Below, in pieces: positions 16,895 through 26,011 of a DNA stretch of 64,000 bases. Origin of the DNA: Myxococcales bacterium (GTDB taxonomy: Bacteria > Myxococcota_A > Polyangia > Polyangiales > Polyangiaceae); the NCBI GenBank assembly GCA_016720545.1, contig JADKKK010000012.1, positions 124,001 to 188,000 of the forward strand. The letters run 5' to 3'. A model generated the notes under the pieces. The model was not told the DNA's origin and ran no database searches. It saw only the letters and a list, made by a program, of their open reading frames with translations. The first letter of the stretch is position 1. Every line of letters starts with the position of its first letter. The translations under genes were made by a program, and so were the position numbers.

Positions 16895-18316
16895 ATGAGC
16901 GACGCGCGTGATCCGCGTGAGGGCGACCCGCCGCGGAGCGCGAGCGCCGCGCCGGGCGCACCCAGCCTGGACGTGACCATCCTCGTCGTCGACGACGAGC
17001 GCTCCAACGTCGAATCCCTCGAGAAGATCTTCTCGCGCGAGGGAATGCGCGTGCTCGCGGCCTACGACGCGCGCAGCGCCCTCGACATCCTCCGGCAGCA
17101 CCGCGTGCACGTCGTCCTGACCGACCTCATGATGCCCGGCATCACGGGGCTCGAGCTCTTGCGGGCCGTGAAGCAGGTGAGCCCGGAGGTGGAGGTCGTG
17201 CTCATGACCGCCTTCGGATCGGTCGAGGCGGCGGTCTCGGCGATGCGCGACGGGGCCTACGACTTCGTCGAGAAGCCGCTCCGCCGGCTCGCGATCGTGA
17301 AGAGCGTGAAGAAGGCGGCCGAGCGGCAGCGCCTCGTGGCCGAGAACCGCTCTCTGAAGCAGGAAATCAAGCTGCTCTCTCGGCGTGAGATAGTGGGCAA
17401 CTCGCCCGCGCTGCGGCGCGTGGTCGAGGTGTGCTCGCAGGCCGCGCCGAGCCAGGCGACCGTGCTCGTGCTCGGCGAGAGCGGCACCGGCAAGGAGCTG
17501 CTCGCGCGCAGCGTCCACGACCGCTCCGGGCGCGCGCGCGGCCCCTTCGTCGCCGTGAACTGCGCGGCCATTCCCGAGACCATCCTCGAGAGCGAGCTGT
17601 TCGGTCACGAGCGAGGGTCGTTCACCGGCGCGGTCGCGAGGAAAGAGGGCCGGTTCGCCCGAGCGGCTGGCGGCACCCTCTTCCTCGACGAGATCGGCGA
17701 GCTTACGCCGCAGGTCCAGGTGAAGCTCCTCCGGGTCCTCCAGGAGGGCGAGTACGAGCCCGTCGGCGGCGAGCCCACGAAGGCCGACGTCCGCGTGGTC
17801 GCCGCCACGAACCGCGATCTCACCGCCGAGGTTCAGGCCGGTCGCTTCCGCGAGGATCTGTTCTACCGCCTCAACGTCATCGCCGTCACCGCGCCGCCCC
17901 TCCGCGCGCGCCGCGAGGACATCCCGCTGCTCGTCGACCACTTCCTGCTCATGTACTGCGCGAAGAACGGCAAGGCGAAGCCCAGCGTCGCGCGCGGCGC
18001 CATGGAAGCGCTGCTCGACTACCCCTGGCCCGGAAACGTCCGCGAGCTCGAGAACGTCATCGAGCGGGCCGTCGTGCTGTCGCGCTCCGACACGATCTCT
18101 GAGGCCGACCTGCCCGACAACCTCGCCGAGACGAAAGCGCCTCTCGCGCGGACCCTCGAGTTCCCCATCGGCACGCCGCTGTCGGAGATCGAGCACCGGG
18201 TCATTCGCGAGACCCTGCGCCACGCCAAAGGCGACAAGTCGGTCGCGGCCCAGCTCCTCGGGATCTCGACCCGGACCATCTACCGCAAGCTCGACGGCGT
18301 CACCGACGACGCGTGA
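16895..18316 (+). CDS. Sigma-54-dependent NtrC-family response regulator
   Basis: A 473-residue enhancer-binding protein. The receiver domain has the acidic pair VVDDE and phospho-Asp in VLTDLMMPGI. The AAA+ domain shows Walker A GESGTGKE, the sigma-54 loop GSFTGA (a variant of GAFTGA), Walker B FLDEIGEL, and R-fingers near DVRVVAATNRDL. The C-terminal Fis-type HTH is AAQLLGISTRTIYRKL. A GGGAGG precedes the ATG. It lies immediately upstream of paired dyads and a -24/-12 promoter before gspC, so it probably activates the T2SS operon when phosphorylated. The kinase partner is not adjacent. Confidence 0.93.
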   Translation: MSDARDPREGDPPRSASAAPGAPSLDVTILVVDDERSNVESLEKIFSREGMRVLAAYDARSALDILRQHRVHVVLTDLMMPGITGLELLRAVKQVSPEVEVVLMTAFGSVEAAVSAMRDGAYDFVEKPLRRLAIVKSVKKAAERQRLVAENRSLKQEIKLLSRREIVGNSPALRRVVEVCSQAAPSQATVLVLGESGTGKELLARSVHDRSGRARGPFVAVNCAAIPETILESELFGHERGSFTGAVARKEGRFARAAGGTLFLDEIGELTPQVQVKLLRVLQEGEYEPVGGEPTKADVRVVAATNRDLTAEVQAGRFREDLFYRLNVIAVTAPPLRARREDIPLLVDHFLLMYCAKNGKAKPSVARGAMEALLDYPWPGNVRELENVIERAVVLSRSDTISEADLPDNLAETKAPLARTLEFPIGTPLSEIEHRVIRETLRHAKGDKSVAAQLLGISTRTIYRKLDGVTDDA

Positions 18317-18363
18317 GCGAGCGCTCGCGGCCCCCGAGTCCGCGCCGCCGCGCCGCCGAGACG

Positions 18364-18421
18364 CTTTGACAACTTGGCAAAGGTTCGCCCCCTGGGAGCC
18401 CGCTTTGCCAACGTGGCGAGG
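18364..18421. promoter_or_regulatory. Two dyad sites, candidate enhancer for the NtrC-type regulator
   Basis: Site 1 (18364-18382) is CTTTGACAA-C-TTGGCAAAG, a 19-bp palindrome with one mismatched pair. Site 2 (18403-18421) begins CTTTGCCAA-C-GTGGCGAGG, the same half-site with a decayed right half. Starts are 39 bp apart. Centres lie about 75 and 115 bp upstream of the predicted sigma-54 start, a usual enhancer distance. Confidence 0.6.
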
Positions 18422-18460
18422 TGCGGCCGGGGCGCCCCCCAGAATTCGCCGTTTCTTTGT

Positions 18461-18476
18461 TGGCACGGGCCCTGCT
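18461..18476 (+). promoter_or_regulatory. gspC: Candidate sigma-54 (-24/-12) promoter of the T2SS operon
   Basis: TGGCACG-GGCC-CTGCT has the invariant GG and GC separated by exactly 10 nt and one mismatch to the TTGC box. The predicted start is near 18487, only about 3 nt before the gspC ATG, so the message would be nearly leaderless if this is right. Confidence 0.6.
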
Positions 18477-18489
18477 ACAGGCAGCCACC

Positions 18490-19449
18490 ATGGCGGTCGA
18501 TCAGCTGATTCGACGAAACTTCTGGGCCGTGCTCCTCGTGCCTGTTGGGCTCCTGGCGTACGTGTCCGCGAAGACGGTGACCTCGCTCGCGGGGGCGCTC
18601 TTCCTCACCCCCGACGAGAAGCACCTGACCACACCGCCGCTCGTCGCGCGCGCAGCCCCGACGGCCTCATCCGTGGCCCGAGTGACGTCCGCGGACGTCA
18701 TCCTCTCGCGGAACCCGTTCGACCACGTCGCCGGCGCCCTGAACGCCCCGCCGCCGTCGGACACGCCGGAGGCGACCGCGGCGGTCGACACCAGCGACCC
18801 GATGACCGCGCCGCGCTGCGATGGAGTGAAGGTGCTGGTGATCACCGCCTCGTCCGACCCCGACTGGTCCTTCGCGGCCATGACGACCGGGGCTGAGACG
18901 AAATCGCAGCTCCGCCGGCGGGGCGGGGAAATCGCCGGCAAGAAGGTTCACTTCGTGGGGTGGGACCGCGTGTGGCTCGAGAACGGCTCGGCGCTCTGCC
19001 AGGTGGGCCTCTGGCAGCCTGCGCAGGCGGAGGCCGCCCCCGCGCCCGTGAGCCCGCAGCCCGCCAAGCGAGGTGGCGGCGCCCCGGGCATCGACCCCTC
19101 GATCTCCAAGGGCATCGTCAAGGTGAGCGCGAACGAGTTCAACGTCGACCGCGGCGTGGTCGACAAGATCCTGGAGAACCAGGCCGATCTCATGCGCCAG
19201 GCGCGCATCGTGCCCGAGCAGGAGAACGGCAAGGTGGTCGGCATCCGCCTCTTCGGCGTCCGCGCCGACACGCTCCTCGGCACTCTCGGCATGGAGAACG
19301 GCGATCGCCTGCAGACCATCAACGGGTTCGACATCGCGAGCCCGGAGAAGGCCCTCGAGGCGTACGCCCGCCTGCGCACGGCCGACAAGCTCAACATCAC
19401 GTTGAACCGTCGCGGCCAGAACATGAACATCGACTACAACATCAAGTGA
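18490..19449 (+). CDS. gspC: T2SS inner-membrane protein GspC
   Basis: About 319 residues. A short cytoplasmic N-terminus and one membrane helix (FWAVLLVPVGLLAYVSA, about 10-35) are followed by a periplasmic linker and the homology region (DVILSRNPFD, then WSFAAMTTG). The C-terminal ~90 residues form a PDZ domain (VGIRLFGVRADTLLGTLGMENGDRLQTINGFDI, split here into VGIRLFGVRADTLLGTLGME and following). GspC links the inner-membrane platform to the secretin. I take ATG 18490 because the upstream GTG 18421 lies before the candidate promoter. It is the first gene of the T2SS operon. Confidence 0.88.
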   Translation: MAVDQLIRRNFWAVLLVPVGLLAYVSAKTVTSLAGALFLTPDEKHLTTPPLVARAAPTASSVARVTSADVILSRNPFDHVAGALNAPPPSDTPEATAAVDTSDPMTAPRCDGVKVLVITASSDPDWSFAAMTTGAETKSQLRRRGGEIAGKKVHFVGWDRVWLENGSALCQVGLWQPAQAEAAPAPVSPQPAKRGGGAPGIDPSISKGIVKVSANEFNVDRGVVDKILENQADLMRQARIVPEQENGKVVGIRLFGVRADTLLGTLGMENGDRLQTINGFDIASPEKALEAYARLRTADKLNITLNRRGQNMNIDYNIK

Positions 19450-19463
19450 GCGCAGAAACTACA

Positions 19464-19724
19464 ATGAATCAAGGTACTTCCGCGCACTCTGTCCCCAGCC
19501 TGATCGTCGCCACCCTCCGCACGACGGCGATCATCGTGGGCGCGTCGCTCGGGTTCGTGGGGCTCCTCTGCGGGGCGATGGTCGTCGCCTCCGCGACCCT
19601 CGACCCGCGGCCGAGCCCCGGCGTCCCCGCGACCACGGCGCCGCTCGGGGACGCCCCGCCCGCGCAGCCCTCGCCGCCTGCACACCGCGCCGAGAGCGCC
19701 AAGAAGTCCCGCTCGTCGATCTGA
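19464..19724 (+). CDS. Small membrane protein between gspC and gspD
   Basis: An 86-residue protein not recognised. One hydrophobic helix (TTAIIVGASLGFVGLLCGAM, about 18-45) is followed by a Pro/Ala-rich tail ending in basic residues. It starts at ATG 19464, 14 nt after gspC, and ends 7 nt before gspD, so it belongs to the operon. It may be an accessory subunit of the platform or secretin, but that is only a guess from position. Confidence 0.6.
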   Translation: MNQGTSAHSVPSLIVATLRTTAIIVGASLGFVGLLCGAMVVASATLDPRPSPGVPATTAPLGDAPPAQPSPPAHRAESAKKSRSSI

Positions 19725-19731
19725 ACGTCCC

Positions 19732-22320
19732 ATGACCGTCCCGTCCCTCCCCATGAAGCGATCCCTCCTGCTCACACTCTCCCTGTCCACGCTGACGTTC
19801 GCGGCCCCGGCGCGCGCCCAGCTTGTCGACAAGGCCCCGCGCCTCATCCCGCAGAAGATGACGACGGTCCTCGGCGCGCGCACTCTCTCGGACACCGCGA
19901 AGCCCCCCGCGGCGGCGGCGGCGCCGGGTGCGGCGCCGGTCCCGGCCCCGGCCTCGCCGGGCGCTGGCACCCCGGCGACGCCGCCCGCGGGAGGCGCCGC
20001 CGGCACCCTCCTCCCGAACGGCAAGGTCGCGGGGGACACCTCCGGCCTCACGCAGTTCGAGCAGGGCGTGCAGTACGAGCCGCGGAGCCCGAACTACCTC
20101 GTGTCGTTCTCGCTCGACGACGCCGATCTCTCCGAGCTCGTGCGGGTGATAGCCCAGCTCACGGGCAAGCGCTTCATCTTCGGCGGCAAGCTCAAGACCA
20201 TCAAGGCGACGGTCTACTCGCCGCAGAAGGTCACCGTCGCCGAGGCCTACCAGGCGTTCCTTTCCATCCTGGAAACGAACGGCCTCACGGTGGTGCCCCA
20301 CGGCCGCTTCTTCAAGATCATCGAGACGGCTGGATCGGTCGCGCAAGGCACGCCGGTCTACGGCTCCACGCAGGCGGCCACCGCGGAGGACCGCTACATC
20401 ACCCGCATCCACCGCCTGGCCCACGTGAGCGCCGACGACGCGGCCAACGTGCTCGGCAAGTTCAAGTCGAAGGACGCTGACATCACGGTGCACGCGCCGG
20501 GCAACCTGCTCATCATCACCGACACGGGCGCGAACATCCGCCGGATGATGCACCTGCTCGAGGAGATCGACGTGGGGGGCGCCGGCGAGCAGGTCTTCAT
20601 CGAGCCCATCAACTACGCGTCGGCTTCCGACATCGCCCAGCGCGTGAACGAGCTGTTCGACGTGAAGGGCTCGGGCGGCAGCTCGGCCAACACTCCTGCG
20701 CCGAAGGGGGCGGCGCCCAAGGGCGCCGCGCATGGCGCCGATCGCATCGCGAAGATCGTGGCCGACGAGCGCACGAACGCCGTCATCATCGTGGCGACCG
20801 AGAAGGCGTACCTGCGCATCCTCGAGCTGGTGAAGCGGCTCGACGTGCCGCAGACCGGCGAGGGGCAGATCCACGTCCTGCCGCTTCAGCACGCCGACTC
20901 GGTGGAGCTCTCGAAGACGCTTGGCGACATCATCACCGGCGCGAAGGGCGGCGAGGCGCGGCGCGGCGCGGCCGGAGGGGGCGCCAACCCCACGCCGGGG
21001 GTGTTCGAGGGCGGCATCAAGGTGAGCGCCGACAAGGCCACCAACTCGCTCGTCATCACGTCGTCGCTCCGCGACTACGCGTCGCTCCGAGCGGTGATCG
21101 ACAGGCTCGACCAGCCGCGGCGGCAGGTCTTCATCGAAGCGGTCATCATGGACCTCCAGCTGAAGCGCTCCGACGCCTTTGGCGTGAGCTTCCACGGTGG
21201 CAGCGATTTCGCGACCGGCGGCGGCGACGGGTTGGTCTACGGTGGCAACAAAATCCTGAACACGATCACGCCGATACCCACCGATCCGGACGCGCTCCAG
21301 GGCTTCGCGCTCGGCGTGCGCGGGCCGGGCATCTCGGGCACTTCGAGCCTGCTCGGCACCGGCATCTCGGTGCCGGCGTTCGGATCGTTCATCCAGGCGC
21401 TCGCCCGCACGGGCGACTCGGATCTGCTCTCGACCCCGCACATCCTCGCCCTCGACAACGAGAAGGCCGAGATCTCCGTCGGCGACAACATCCCACTCCA
21501 GACCAACGCGGTCTCCGCGTTCCCGGGTCTCGGCGGCGCGGCCGGCGGCGCGGCCGGCGCGCTCGGCGCGCTCGGGGGTCTCGGCGGCCTCGGCACGGTC
21601 GGCTCTCCGCGTCAGGACGTTGGCACCAAGATCACGATCACGCCCCACTTGAACGAGTCGAACGACGTCCGCCTCGACGTGGTCGAGGACATCAGCGAGC
21701 AGGGCGCGCCGCTCGGCGGCACCCTGGGCGCCATCCCCATCTCGAAGCGCACGGCGAACACGAAGCTCGTCGTCCGCGATCAGCAGACCGTCGTCATCGG
21801 CGGCTTGCTCCGCAGCGTCGTCTCGCGCGCGGAGGAGAAGATCCCCGTGCTCGGCGACATCCCGGTGCTCGGCGCGCTGTTCCGCAAGCGCCAGAACACG
21901 CTCGAGAAACGCAACCTCGTGCTCATCCTCACGCCCTACATCATCCGGAGCCAGGACGATCTCCGCACGGTGTTCGAGCGGAAGATGCAGGAGCGCCAGG
22001 AGTTCCTCGATCGGTACTTCGTGTTCAGCGACAACGAGTACGCGCCCCCGCGCGACTACTCCCGGCTGAACGGCCTCGTCGAGGACATTCGCCAGGCCTA
22101 CTTCGGCGTCGAAGAGCGCAAGCGGCTCGACGAGATCACGCGGCCGAAGGAGCTGAAGAGCCACGAGCCGCAGCGCCCGCTCGAGATGCCGAGCGGCGTG
22201 AGGTCGTCGGGCGAGCCGGCGGGCGGTGGCGCCCCGGCCGCGGACGCCCCCGCGGCGCCCGCGCCGCAGCCGGGCTTGACGCTCCCCCGCATACGAAGCT
22301 TCGACAAGGTCGAGCGCTGA
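19732..22320 (+). CDS. gspD: T2SS secretin GspD
   Basis: About 862 residues forming the outer-membrane secretion channel. A signal peptide (KRSLLLTLSLSTLTFAAPA, cleavage near ARA-Q) is followed by a linker, the N0 domain (FSLDDADLSELVRVIAQLTG), N1-N3 domains (ITDTGANIRRMMHLLEEIDV; IIVATEKAYLRILELVKRLD; VITSSLRDYASLRAVIDRLD) and the C-terminal secretin barrel with DSDLLSTPHILALDNEKAEI and VVIGGLLRS. The ATG at 19732 is used; 19753 (MKRSLLL) is an alternative that gives a cleaner signal peptide. It is spaced 1 nt from gspE. Confidence 0.94.
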   Translation: MTVPSLPMKRSLLLTLSLSTLTFAAPARAQLVDKAPRLIPQKMTTVLGARTLSDTAKPPAAAAAPGAAPVPAPASPGAGTPATPPAGGAAGTLLPNGKVAGDTSGLTQFEQGVQYEPRSPNYLVSFSLDDADLSELVRVIAQLTGKRFIFGGKLKTIKATVYSPQKVTVAEAYQAFLSILETNGLTVVPHGRFFKIIETAGSVAQGTPVYGSTQAATAEDRYITRIHRLAHVSADDAANVLGKFKSKDADITVHAPGNLLIITDTGANIRRMMHLLEEIDVGGAGEQVFIEPINYASASDIAQRVNELFDVKGSGGSSANTPAPKGAAPKGAAHGADRIAKIVADERTNAVIIVATEKAYLRILELVKRLDVPQTGEGQIHVLPLQHADSVELSKTLGDIITGAKGGEARRGAAGGGANPTPGVFEGGIKVSADKATNSLVITSSLRDYASLRAVIDRLDQPRRQVFIEAVIMDLQLKRSDAFGVSFHGGSDFATGGGDGLVYGGNKILNTITPIPTDPDALQGFALGVRGPGISGTSSLLGTGISVPAFGSFIQALARTGDSDLLSTPHILALDNEKAEISVGDNIPLQTNAVSAFPGLGGAAGGAAGALGALGGLGGLGTVGSPRQDVGTKITITPHLNESNDVRLDVVEDISEQGAPLGGTLGAIPISKRTANTKLVVRDQQTVVIGGLLRSVVSRAEEKIPVLGDIPVLGALFRKRQNTLEKRNLVLILTPYIIRSQDDLRTVFERKMQERQEFLDRYFVFSDNEYAPPRDYSRLNGLVEDIRQAYFGVEERKRLDEITRPKELKSHEPQRPLEMPSGVRSSGEPAGGGAPAADAPAAPAPQPGLTLPRIRSFDKVER

Positions 22321-22321
22321 C

Positions 22322-24142
22322 ATGACGGAGCAACGCTTCCTCGGAGAGATCCTCGCCCGGCGGGCACAGGTGCCGCCGGAGCGCCTCGAGGTGCTCTACG
22401 CCATCCAGCGGGAGAAGGGCACGGACCTCGTCGATCTCCTCGTGAACGGCAACGTCATCGACGAAGGCTCGATCGCGAGCGCCCTCGCCGCCGAGGCCGA
22501 GTTGCCGTACGTGCCCACCATCGAGCCCGAGCGTGTGTCGACCTCGCTCGCGCTGCGCCTGCCGATCGGCTTCGCGAAGATGCACAAGCTGCTCGTCACC
22601 AACGAGGACGACCACGCGGTCTACGTCATCTGCGCCGACCCGTTCGACACGAGCGCGATCGACGCCGTGCGCGTGGTGTTCGGCAAGCCCGTCGAGGTGT
22701 CGGTCACCGCGGGCGAGCGCATCATCGACGCCATCAACCGCGTGTACGAGCGCGACGCGGGCGGCGGCGAGCTCGAGGGTGAGCAGGACGAAGTGGAGGT
22801 CGACGGGGTCGGCGGCGATATCCTCGACTCGGACGACGAGGCGCCGGTCATCCGATGGGTCAACTCGCTCTTCCTCCAGGCGATGAAGGAGCGAGCGAGC
22901 GACATCCACATCGAACCCGAGGAGAAGGAGGTCCTCGTCCGCTACCGCATCGACGGTGAGCTCTACATCGCGCGCAGGGCTCCTCGCGCGTTCATGAACA
23001 GCATCGTCTCGCGCGTGAAGATCGAGGCCGCGCTCAACATCGCCGAGAAGCGCCTCCCCCAGGACGGGAGGATCTCCAAGAAAATCGCGGGCAAGTCGTT
23101 CGATATCCGCGTCAGCACCATCCCCACGAGCCGCGGCTACGAGCGCATCGTCATGCGCCTGTTGAACAAGTCGAGCGTCCTGCTCGACCTGCCCGACCTC
23201 GGCTTCTCACCCCGCGACTACGCGCTCATGGACGGGCTCATCCACCGCCCCGACGGGATCATCCTCGTCACCGGGCCCACGGGCTCGGGCAAGACGACCA
23301 CGCTCTACGCGTGCCTGAACCGCATCAACCAACCCAACATCAACATCCTCACCGCCGAGGATCCGGTCGAGTACGAGCTCTCGGGTATCCACCAGCTCCA
23401 CGTCCAGCCCAAGATCGGCCTCACGTTCGCGAGCGCGCTCCGCGCCTTCCTCCGCCAGGATCCCGACGTGGTCATGGTCGGCGAGATCCGCGACAAGGAG
23501 ACGGTCGAGATCGCCGTCAACGCGTCCCTCACCGGCCACCTCGTCCTCTCCACCATCCACACCAACGACGCGGCGGGCGCCATCACCCGCATGGTCGACA
23601 TGGGGGTGGAGCCGTTCCTCCTCCGGTCGAGCATCATCGGCATTCTGGCGCAGCGCCTCGTGCGCGTGCTCTGCCCGCATTGCAAGGAGCCGTACCGCGG
23701 CTCGGAGACGGAGCTCGATGAGCTCGGCCTCACGCACGAGCGCGTCGCTCAGCGGCTCCGCCGCGCCGAAAACGCGCAGAGCCGGTACTTCCCGCGGCAG
23801 GTCGCCACCGTCGACATTCTCGACGTCCCGCCGGCCGACGACGTGACGTTCTACAAGCCTCGCGGCTGCGACAAGTGCGCCCAGACCGGCTTCTCCGGCC
23901 GCCGCGGCATCTACGAGCTGTTGCTCATGGACGACGTGGTCGGGCCGCTCGTGCTCCGCAACGCGGACGCCCAGACCATCAAGCGCGCGGCGATCGACGT
24001 GGGCATGGACAGCCTCCGCGACGACGGCGCACGCAAAGTGCTCGCCGGCATGACGTCGGTGGAGGAGGTCCTGCTGGCGACCCAGGAGGACACGATCGCC
24101 GCCGAGGCCGCCCCGACCTCCATGCGGAACGTGAGGGTCTGA
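22322..24142 (+). CDS. gspE: T2SS assembly ATPase GspE
   Basis: A 606-residue cytoplasmic AAA-type ATPase that powers pseudopilus assembly. The N1E domain covers about 1-150 (IASALAAEAELPYVPTIEP), followed by an NTD (ASDIHIEPEEKEVLVRYRID) and an ATPase core with Walker A GPTGSGKTTT, the Asp box ILTAEDPVEYEL, Walker B DPDVVMVGEIRD and the His box STIHTNDAAGA. A tetracysteine zinc element CPHCK...CDKC is present at 457-520, typical of GspE. It begins one base after the gspD stop. Confidence 0.95.
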   Translation: MTEQRFLGEILARRAQVPPERLEVLYAIQREKGTDLVDLLVNGNVIDEGSIASALAAEAELPYVPTIEPERVSTSLALRLPIGFAKMHKLLVTNEDDHAVYVICADPFDTSAIDAVRVVFGKPVEVSVTAGERIIDAINRVYERDAGGGELEGEQDEVEVDGVGGDILDSDDEAPVIRWVNSLFLQAMKERASDIHIEPEEKEVLVRYRIDGELYIARRAPRAFMNSIVSRVKIEAALNIAEKRLPQDGRISKKIAGKSFDIRVSTIPTSRGYERIVMRLLNKSSVLLDLPDLGFSPRDYALMDGLIHRPDGIILVTGPTGSGKTTTLYACLNRINQPNINILTAEDPVEYELSGIHQLHVQPKIGLTFASALRAFLRQDPDVVMVGEIRDKETVEIAVNASLTGHLVLSTIHTNDAAGAITRMVDMGVEPFLLRSSIIGILAQRLVRVLCPHCKEPYRGSETELDELGLTHERVAQRLRRAENAQSRYFPRQVATVDILDVPPADDVTFYKPRGCDKCAQTGFSGRRGIYELLLMDDVVGPLVLRNADAQTIKRAAIDVGMDSLRDDGARKVLAGMTSVEEVLLATQEDTIAAEAAPTSMRNVRV

Positions 24143-24145
24143 TCC

Positions 24146-25534
24146 ATGGCGGTCTTCGAGTACAGAGGCCTGCTCGCGGCGACGGGGAAGACCGTCCACG
24201 ACGTGCGCGACGCCGACAACCCGAAGGCGCTCCGTGCCCAGCTGAAGCGCGAAGGGATCCTCCTCACCGAGGCGACCGAGGTGAATCGCGCGAAGAGCGC
24301 GAGCGCGAGCTCCGGCGGAATGTTCGCGTTCTTCCGAAGAGTTACCGTGACCGACGTCGCCATGATGACGCGCCAGCTGTCGACGCTGGTGGGCGCGGGC
24401 ATCCCGCTCGTCGAGGCGGTCTCCGCGCTGACGGAGCAGGTAGAGAAAGACGAAATGAAGCGGGTGCTCGCGCTCGTGCGAGACCGCCTGAACGAGGGCA
24501 GCTCGCTCGCCAAGGCGCTCGAGGCGCACCCGAAAGTGTTCCCGCCGCTCTACGTGAACATGGTGGCGGCCGGCGAGGCGTCGGGCACGCTCGAGGTCGT
24601 GCTCGATCGCCTCTCCGACTTCATGGAGTCGCAGGCGCGGCTGAAGGGCAAGGTCAGCGCGGCGCTCGCGTACCCCATCCTCATGCTCATCATCGGAACG
24701 TGCCTCATCACCGTGATGATGGTCGTGGTCGTCCCCAAGGTGACCAGCATCTTCGCCAGCCTCGATCGGGCGCTGCCCTGGTACACGCAGGTCCTCATCT
24801 ACATTTCGGCGGCGATCTCGTCGAACATCACCCTCGGCACCGTGCTGAGCCTCGCGGCGACCACCTTCGTGCGGCGCGCGCTCGAGCCCGGCGGCGGTCG
24901 GAACGGCTTCATCGTCGGCGCGAGCCTCGCTGGGCTCGTCCTCGTCGTGTCGAGTTTCTACGTCGAGTCGCTCGCGCTGCTTGGCGGCGGCGCCTTCCTC
25001 GGGCTCGTGCTCGGCGTGGCGCTCGGGCAGTTCCTGAACTACGTCGCGACTCCGCGCGGGCAGCTCTGGAAGGACGGCGTGTCCCTGCGCGCGCCGATCT
25101 TCGGGCAGCTCCTGCGCATGCTCGCGGTGTCGCGGTTCGCGCGCACGCTCGCCACGCTCCTGAAGAGCGGCGTGCCGCTGCTGAAGGCCATGGACATCGT
25201 GAAGAACGTCCTCGACAACGCGAAGCTCTCGAAGGTCGTCGAGGACGCGATCGGCAGCATCCGCGAGGGTGAGTCGATCGCCGGGCCGCTCCGCAAGAGC
25301 GGCCAGTTCCCGCCGATCGTGACCCACATGATCGCGGTGGGCGAGAAGAGCGGGCAGCTCGAGCAGATGCTCGAGAACGTGGCGCGTGCCTACGACTCCG
25401 ACGTCGAGACGCGCATCCAGGGAATGACGTCCCTGCTCGAGCCGCTCATCATCGTGTTCATGGGCGGCGGTGTCGGGTTCATCGCGTTCTCCATCCTCAT
25501 GCCGCTCATCCAAATGAACGATTTCGTCCAGTGA
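24146..25534 (+). CDS. gspF: T2SS inner-membrane platform protein GspF
   Basis: A 462-residue polytopic protein with two T2SSF domains (about 70-195 and 325-445), each with the LVGAGIPLVEA / LLKSGVPLLKA motif and MVAAGEASG / MIAVGEKSG. Membrane helices are seen near 170-195, 250-295 and 432-457. It anchors GspE to the platform. The GspF length is usually about 400, so an extra ~50 residues of hydrophobic spacer (VVSSFYVESLALLGGGAFLG) between the domains is longer than normal. It starts 3 nt after gspE. Confidence 0.94.
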   Translation: MAVFEYRGLLAATGKTVHDVRDADNPKALRAQLKREGILLTEATEVNRAKSASASSGGMFAFFRRVTVTDVAMMTRQLSTLVGAGIPLVEAVSALTEQVEKDEMKRVLALVRDRLNEGSSLAKALEAHPKVFPPLYVNMVAAGEASGTLEVVLDRLSDFMESQARLKGKVSAALAYPILMLIIGTCLITVMMVVVVPKVTSIFASLDRALPWYTQVLIYISAAISSNITLGTVLSLAATTFVRRALEPGGGRNGFIVGASLAGLVLVVSSFYVESLALLGGGAFLGLVLGVALGQFLNYVATPRGQLWKDGVSLRAPIFGQLLRMLAVSRFARTLATLLKSGVPLLKAMDIVKNVLDNAKLSKVVEDAIGSIREGESIAGPLRKSGQFPPIVTHMIAVGEKSGQLEQMLENVARAYDSDVETRIQGMTSLLEPLIIVFMGGGVGFIAFSILMPLIQMNDFVQ

Positions 25535-25535
25535 G

Positions 25536-25955
25536 GTGCGAGTGCGACGGCGAAGGCAAGATCCAGCGCGTGTCTTCTTCCCCTGGGAGAGGCGTCGGGG
25601 CGTGCTCGGGGCGCTGGGCCGCGCGCGGCTCAAGCTCGGGGTGGGCGTCGCCGCGCTGCTCGCGCTCGCGCTCGGGCTCCGCGGGCGCGAGGAGCACGCG
25701 GCGAGCGTCCGCGCGACGCGCGCCGCCATCACGAACGCGACCCGCCAGATCGCGAGCTACCGCGCCGACCACGGCGGCAAATGCCCGGCGGCGCTGCCCG
25801 AGCTCGTCGCTCAGGGGTACGCGCGCGACGTACCGGTGGACGCGTGGGGCCGGCCGCTGCGGCTCACGTGCCCAGGTCGCCGCGATCCACGCGGCTTCGA
25901 CATCTCCAGCGACGGCCCCGATGGCGTGCCCGGGGGGCTGGACCGCGTGGAGTGA
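25536..25955 (+). CDS. GspG-like protein without prepilin motif
   Basis: A 139-residue protein. An N-terminal basic segment and hydrophobic helix (LGVGVAALLALALGL, about 35-48) lead into a region like the GspG globular domain: ITNATRQIASYRADHGGKCP, VDAWGRPLRLTCPG and SSDGPDGVPGG. The usual pseudopilin cleavage/methylation motif (G-FTLxE) is absent, so it is not expected to be processed by prepilin peptidase. It starts at GTG 25536, 1 nt after gspF, just upstream of the true gspG. It may be a stabilising paralogue or a diverged minor pseudopilin. Confidence 0.65.
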   Translation: MRVRRRRQDPARVFFPWERRRGVLGALGRARLKLGVGVAALLALALGLRGREEHAASVRATRAAITNATRQIASYRADHGGKCPAALPELVAQGYARDVPVDAWGRPLRLTCPGRRDPRGFDISSDGPDGVPGGLDRVE

Positions 25956-26011
25956 ACCTTGGGAACGCACGGCGCCCGCGCGGGGCGCCACATGAAGAAA
26001 AGGAGCGAGAG

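Noticed and set aside
19531..25732. Long minus-strand ORFs opposite gspD, gspE and gspF
   Set aside because: Same reason: the sense proteins are conserved and the antisense frames have no recognisable domains.
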